Shown: one piece after another, positions 58,643-64,000 of the stretch
Layout: each line of letters starts with the position of its first letter
Position numbering within the stretch: position 1 is the stretch's first letter
DNA from: Hibiscus mutabilis
Lineage: Eukaryota; Streptophyta; Magnoliopsida; Malvales; Malvaceae
Assembly (NCBI GenBank): GCA_019671005.1
Contig: CM033732.1
Span: forward strand, 43,141,392-43,205,391
Direction: 5' to 3'
Length of the DNA stretch: 64,000 nt
Notes under the pieces: model-generated
The model's input: the letters and a program-made list of their open reading frames with translations, nothing else
The model's database searches: none
What the model was told of the DNA's origin: nothing
Translations under genes and position numbers: made by a program

Positions 58643-59018
58643 TTTTAAAATCAACTGAAACCAGAAGTTAGTTTAACCTAACCCTAGTTGTTGCTTCTCA
58701 CAGGCTGAGCAGATCATACTTGAGTTGACATTGGAACTGTTGTCAGCAATTGAGTGCGCTGAAAATATTGACTGATAAATGATGTGATATTGATCGATGC
58801 CCAGTTTCCAATCACTATAATTTCTGGATTTGAATTTGCCGGATTATTATACCAACGTGCCCAGCAAAGCAAGAGATTAATTACTCATACACTGTTTTTG
58901 TACTGTGTTTTCATATTGTGTCTCATGCAAACAAAAAGGTTAGGCTGTTTTGGACTTTGAAGTCATTTGATGGATACACAACCAAATCAAGTCGAGAATT
59001 GTGTTGGCCACGTCTACA

Positions 59019-59064
<46 letters not shown>
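59019..59064 (+). repeat. (AAT)n microsatellite, about 15 units
   Basis: Uninterrupted ATA/AAT trinucleotide run. Confidence 0.97.
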
Positions 59065-59065
<1 letters not shown>

Positions 59066-59329
59066 CCAATACAATTTTAGTATGGATCAATATCAACTAT
59101 TCAAAAAATGGATCAATATCAAAATCCAAATTTTCATTTTTCAACAATATCTAAAGCATGTCGTAATTAAAACCCCTTAATTAACACCTCATATTCCCTC
59201 AGGTTGTAAGTATAATACGCATTAAGAGCAAATTTGTTCTCTCCCTCCCAAATAGAAATTGTAAAAAAATTTCAAAACTTCCATTTCGTCTCTAGAATCA
59301 AATAATAAATATTTGTATCTAGGCCACAA

Positions 59330-60493
59330 CAGATGGAGAAGGGCGATCGAAAGGAGAAGAATGGCGGCCGATGGTGTTGGACTCTTTTTGTGACAAACGT
59401 GGCAAAACAACTACATTAGAAAGGGATTTGGTAGGTGTTTGATCGGTATGGAAAGGTCACAGATGTTTTCATTCCAAAAAAGAGAGTGAAGGATGGTTAT
59501 CGATTTGGTTTTGTGCAGACGAACACGGAGGAGAAAGCACGGCGTGTTCGAGATCGTCTGAATAGACATTGGTTATATGGATCGTGAGTGCGAATTGATT
59601 TTTTGAGATAATGTGCACGGATTCATTCTGGAAGAGAAAGCAATTGGGAGGAATTAACCAGAGTGGTAATCACGTATTGGATAATGGTAAAATTGCATCC
59701 AAGAGGAAAGTGATCCAGGAGTTTGTGGATGAAGATAAGCCTTCGATTCTGAGGTTTTGTGCTGTGGGCTGGTGTCGACGATCAATAGGGATGGTTGATT
59801 TAGCATGGGAATTAAATGAGGCAAAGCTGATTGGCTTTTCGATTATGCGTATTGCAGGATCGGGTATATTGTTGATGTTTGCAGGTGAACAGATGCGGCG
59901 TGAGATTCTGGCTAGGAAAGAGTTGGATAGATGGTTCGAGAAAGTGGTGGAATGGTCACTGGACATTCATATGGATAATCGATGGGTCTGGTTAGCGATT
60001 AGCGAATTGTCAGTACATGTCTGGTCACGAAAAACTTTTGCAAACATTGCGAATGTATGGGAACAATTAATTCGTTGTGAGACTTTAGAGCCGACTTGTT
60101 TTGAACGGGGTCGAATTTTGATTGAGACAACACAAATGACAAGAATTGATAAATTTGTTGAATGTAAAGTGAAGGAACATACATTCAAGATTTATGTGTA
60201 CAAAATGGAAGTGAGTGTCAGACAGTGTGGGAGATGTGCGTGTGGCGATGACAATGTCTCTATGGGTTCAGATCGGTAGGGATCAACAAGTAAAGGTGTT
60301 GAGCTGAATTCGACTTCACAGTTCTATGATGGCGATCAAGAAAAGGGACAATGTTGAGTAGAGTGGAAATAAAGAGAGGGAGATCGATGTAAGAGCTTTG
60401 AAAAGGGGCCACGAGTCACAACACACATAGAGGAAGGATGGTGAGGAGAGAGAGTTGGACGAGAATGCTATGTTGCAACATATGGAGGGATAT
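59330..60493 (+). pseudogene. LINE ORF1 with RRM and DUF4283-like region, cut off by an LTR element
   Basis: About 59388-59600 reads an RNA-recognition motif: LFVTNVAKQLH (RNP2 position), FDRYGKVTDVFIPKKR, then YRFGFVQTN (RNP1). A long open frame follows (59611-60279, 222 codons): RCAVGWC-like core strand (LRFCAVGWCRRSIGMVDL), LLMFAGEQMRREI, WFEKVVEWSLD, WVWLAISELSVHVWSRKTF, which fits the DUF4283-type segment of plant LINE ORF1 proteins that bind RNA. An in-frame stop between RRM and this frame and stops after 60280 mark decay. The endonuclease and reverse transcriptase ORF is absent because the Athila-like LTR begins at 60494. Confidence 0.78.
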
Positions 60494-61919
60494 TGTTACC
60501 TCCTCAAAAGTATTGATTTTCATGCCTATTTTACAGTATCTTTGCTTGTCCTTGAGCATATTTAGCTGTATTTAGTTGTTAATTACATGTATTTGCATAA
60601 GGAGTTTATAATTGGACTATGCCAGTGTAAAGGGTTGCTTGTTGGCAGTATTACAAACACGATAGAGTACATCAGCGCAGGAAGGAAACGATGCCGAGGA
60701 GGATGCCGAGTAGCTGTTGGCAGCGAATGACCAAAAATTGCCAAAGCACTGGTTGACAGAGAAGAAATGTTTGATGCCCAGTCGAGTGGACGATGAACCA
60801 TTGATGACTTCAGCCCCAGGATTCAAACGATGGATAAGATGATCACATTCCTTATCCTTGATCATTCAAATTCAAATTCAAATTCAAGGCTTATCCTAGG
60901 TCATCCTTGCACGCCTATTTAAAGAAATCAAGCAAGCACTTATAGTGGGGACGATTAGAGAGAGCTTCATTGGTCACAGTTGGCTGCACCAAGGAGACGT
61001 GGTTCGACCAAGCTTGACCGAGAGCCTGGACCAAGAAGGGCTGCATTGATAGATCCTCTTCTAGCCCATTCTCTTTGTCGATTTTATTTTTATTTCTTTT
61101 AAATGATGATGTTTGTTAAAAACAATGAAGGTTTTTGTTTGATATCCTCACCATAAACTAATTTAATAGTTGGTGAGGGATGTTTACGTTGAACGCTGTT
61201 TTTATGTTTTGTCTTTAATAATTAACATGCCTCGGCACTGTTTTCCCTATTTGGCATGTTATTTGATTTTATAAACTTTGTGCCAAGCGACTGCTGGCAT
61301 TGATAGCCCATTGCACCTTAATATCTTAATAGACTTAGGGGGCAACGATTGTTGCAGATACTAAGGCGAGATACTTCGACAGAAGACGTTCAAGTAAATG
61401 AACTTACTTCGGGAGTGAGTCTACCCCTTAGGAGTATAGATTGGAACTTATTCAAATTGATTTATAAAAAAACTACACTATAGATATATAGGAGTTTTTA
61501 CATGGTTATACGGCTTTTCCATCGAGAGAGGCAATGCCAACTTGAATTTGCTCGGCAAACAATGCCAAGACAGACTTTATTAAAGGCTGGCATGGCATGA
61601 GTAGCTGGAAAACCAGGCATCCCTTGCCAACGCTCATCACTCATTTGAAAACTCTCCTTGCCAATGCTATTTTCCTTTTATTTTTTTCTTTTAAACTATT
61701 TTCAAAACCAACTTCAATTCAAACACACTTTTCTCAGACAAGTAAACAAGCGAAGCAATTAAACTCTTAGTCAATCCTTGTGGGATCGATAACCAGCTTA
61801 TTTTTGTATTACTTGCAGACCGTGTATACTTGTACGCAAAACACTTAGTCTTGGCATTGTTTTCATACATTTCTAATACATTTTCCACCCTTTTGCCAAG
61901 CACTCACACAACCACAACA
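60494..61919 (+). repeat. 5' LTR of Athila-like element at the right edge
   Basis: TGTTACCTCCTCAAAAG ... CACAACCACAACA, 1426 bp, followed by a primer-binding site and gag. It is an inverted, diverged relative of 24946-26548. An (ATTCAA)n run lies at 60863-60890. Reading frames within it on the minus strand (60583-60865) are not genes. Confidence 0.85.
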
Positions 61920-61925
61920 AGTTTT

Positions 61926-61943
61926 TGGCGTCATTGCTGGGGA
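61926..61943 (+). other. Primer-binding site of the right-edge element
   Basis: TGGCGTCATTGCTGGGGA, two mismatches from the TGGCGCCGTTGCCGGGGA type by eye (a few C-to-T/A changes), so mutated from the tRNA-Asp-like site of Athila/Tat elements. Confidence 0.8.
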
Positions 61944-62027
61944 TTGCAACGGAGTTTGTTTTTTAAATTTTTACTTGTCTTCTTTTTATTTTTGTTCTTT
62001 ATTTTATTTCTTTGTTTTAACTGGTGT

Positions 62028-63480
62028 ATGACCAGAAACTGCCATGTGGTGAAAGATTGGCTATACGATCCGAAAATTAAAAGAACCCTGCGAAGGTTAA
62101 AGAAAAAGATTCGAGAGATAGCTCTACAAGGCAATAGAAGAAATTGTGTGTTAAACAATGATGAAAATCCACCCAACAATAATGGAATACCACCAACTCC
62201 TATTGCCCCAGCTATTAATGTGGAGGAAGAGAGACCTATTAGAGAACATTCAGCACCAAAAATTGACAATTTAATGCCAGGACTAATTGGTCATGAGGTA
62301 AATACACCCAATTTTAAACTCAAACCGGTAATGATACAAACGTTTTTGAATGTAGGCCAATTTGATGGAGCACTTACTGGAGACTCGAGGCAACACTTGA
62401 AGTAATTTATAAAGATTTGCCAGCTATTTTAGTAGCCCAGAATATTAGAGGATACCGTGAAGCTAAAATTATTCACTTTTTCCTTGAGAGATAGAGCAAA
62501 AAATTGGCTCAATTTTTTTTCACCCGGCTTTGTCACCTCATGGGGAACCTATGCCAGAAGTTTCTGGTGCGTTTCCAGCCGCCAACATTCACTGCCAAGC
62601 TGCGGGGTGAGATCATTACCTTCAGGCAGACTGAAGATGAAACCTTATATGATGCTTGGGAAAGATTTAAAGATCTGTTGAGAATGTGTCATGTGTATGG
62701 ATTCCCGAATTGGACCCAAATACAAACCTTCTACAACGGATTAAATGTATAAACAAAGATTGTTATTGATGCTTCGGAAGCCAGTTCATTGCTTGACAAG
62801 AATTACACAGAGGCTATTGGCATCCTTGAGAGGATTTCAATTAATGATTTTAAATATCCTGTTGCAAGACTTGAGACCAGAACCAAAACTAGTAAGAAAT
62901 TAAAGGTTGATGAACTAACATCCATCCATGCCGAGATTCCAATCTCACCAACATCGTGAGAACTTTATAAAAGAACAACGAGTCCCAAGAAGTCAAAGAA
63001 CTAGATCCATTCTGCACCATTTGTGGAGAAAGCCACCATGTGGATGATTACCCTGCCAACCCTGAGTCGATAAATTATGTTGGCATTATAAATCGCAATT
63101 TTAATTCTAACTCAAATACTTATAATGCAGGATAGAGGTAGCGCCCGAATTTAGCTTGGAGAAATCAAGGAAGAAACCAATACAATGCCCAGCGTCAAAA
63201 CAATGCCCAACCAAGTTTCAATCAGAATGCATAAAAGGAGCTTAACAATTTTTATAGAGGACAAAGGAACAACCAGGGGACTTTGACAGACTACATGGAA
63301 AGGAATGATGCAACTGTCCAAAGTTTGGCAGCTTCTATGCGAAACTTGGAAGTTCAGATTGGGCAGATTGCTAGCGCACTCAACAATATACCTCAGAGAA
63401 TCTTGCCAAACGATACAGAAGATGCCCGACAAAAAAACAATAAACAATGAAAAGTTGTAACTCTTCAGAGTGGTAAACAA
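62028..63480 (+). pseudogene. Gag of the right-edge Athila-like element
   Basis: Starts at MTRNCHVVKDWLYD (62028). First frame to 62405: LRRLKKKIREI, then NFKLKPVMIQTFLNVGQFDG, the conserved Athila gag entry. After a frameshift: LKLFTFSLRDRAKNWLNFF (62460), FLVRFQPPTFTAKLRGEI and DAWERFKDLLRMC..YGFPNWTQIQTFYNGLN (62560-62750). A knuckle-like DPFCTICGESHHVDDYPAN (about 63005-63060) and a Gln/Asn-rich linker NAQRQNNAQPSFNQNA (63185-63235) follow. Frames shift several times, so the protein is no longer encoded in one piece. Confidence 0.85.
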
Positions 63481-63544
63481 TGTGAGGTTGAGACATCCGT
63501 CAAACAGCTAGTTCATTGCCAAAAAGAATAAAAAGGGCCAGTAG

Positions 63545-64000
63545 ATGTACCAAAAAAAACAAAAAACAAAGAAGCGTACTGTAGCATTACCAGCTATCAG
63601 ACTGATGCCAGCGAGTAGACCGATGCCAGACAGTAGTCTGATGCCAGCAAAGCTAGCAGAACCAGTATATGCTTATCCATCTCCGCCATTTCCACAAAGG
63701 TTACAGAGCATAAGTAGGATCAGCAATTTAAGCGTTTCTTGGAAGTGCTTAAGCAATTACATATCAATCTTCCATTAGTATAAACACTCGAGCAGATGTC
63801 CAATTACATTAAATTCATGAAGGACGTCTTGTCTAAGAAAAGAAAATTGGGTGATTTTGAGACTATAGCTCTCACCGAAGGATGCAGTGCCAGGATACTC
63901 GATCGATTGCCACCGAAATTGAATGATCCAGGAAGTTTTACTATCCCGTGCACTATTAGCAATAGATTCATGGGCATGACACTGTGTGACTTGGGAGCTA
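63545..64000 (+). pseudogene. Pre-protease linker and aspartic protease start, cut by window end
   Basis: A Met/Pro/Ser-rich repeat (LMPASRPMPDSSLMPAKLAEP, about 63605-63660) precedes YPSPPFPQRL, the usual lead-in to the Athila protease. Near the end, FTIPCTISNRFMGMTLCDLGA reaches the catalytic DLGA at about 63990-64000. The rest lies outside. Confidence 0.8.

Noticed and set aside
59670..60188. Minus-strand ORFs of 60-98 codons
   Set aside because: They mirror the well-supported plus-strand LINE ORF1 frame.
1..64000. CRISPR array, phage, operon or toxin-antitoxin system
   Set aside because: Repeats are tandem or LTR type, genes have spliceosomal introns, and all coding fragments belong to plant genes or retroelements.

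Overview
The window looks like nuclear DNA of a flowering plant, almost certainly a eudicot. Genes have short GT-AG introns, the intergenic DNA is AT-rich, and plant-type LTR retrotransposons, L1-type LINEs and long-TIR Mutator-like elements fill most of it. The genus cannot be fixed from the sequence alone; a rosid (for example Malvales) is only a guess. I see no bacterial operon, CRISPR array, rRNA gene or intact tRNA gene.

Only two real host genes can be supported, both on the minus strand. (1) 8146 to 2050 holds the first 12 coding exons (699 codons, all junctions in phase) of a large conserved plant protein of the Arabidopsis At4g24610/At5g65440 type, of unknown biochemical function. Its intron 11 carries a 1.7-kb solo LTR, and its intron 12 carries a Copia element that runs off the left edge, so the remaining exons must lie outside. 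(2) 33473 to 31984 holds a complete four-exon GRAM-domain gene of the GEM-like/FIP1 family. Its expected initiator codon reads ATA, not ATG.

Layout. 1-2014: Copia element, minus strand. 2050-8146: host gene 1, with a solo LTR at 2227-3920. 8868-9330: small MULE-type element with 9-bp target duplication. 9697-16842: degenerate LINE split by a gag-only Copia-type element (13194-16526). 18343-22035: decayed Copia, cut by a Ty3/gypsy LTR (22036-24063). 24946-28670: gypsy/Athila-like LTR and reverse transcriptase fragments in mixed orientation. 28700-31980: AT-rich DNA with a LINE RNase H remnant and tRNA-promoter-like motifs. 31984-33473: GEM-like gene. 35131-56859: a five-layer nest of retroelements. 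57070-58642: two back-to-back MULE-type elements. 59330-60493: LINE ORF1 with an RRM, cut by an Athila-like element (60494 to the window end).

The best-resolved structure is the nest: a 5'-truncated LINE (17-bp target duplication at 35131 and 56843) holds a Copia, which holds a gypsy LTR (duplication TAACA), which holds a second gypsy element, which holds an intact-looking Athila-like gag-protease element (duplication AGCAT). The order of insertions can be read directly. I found no convincing undescribed functional system; the novelty is in element architecture and in how the insertions affect the two genes.
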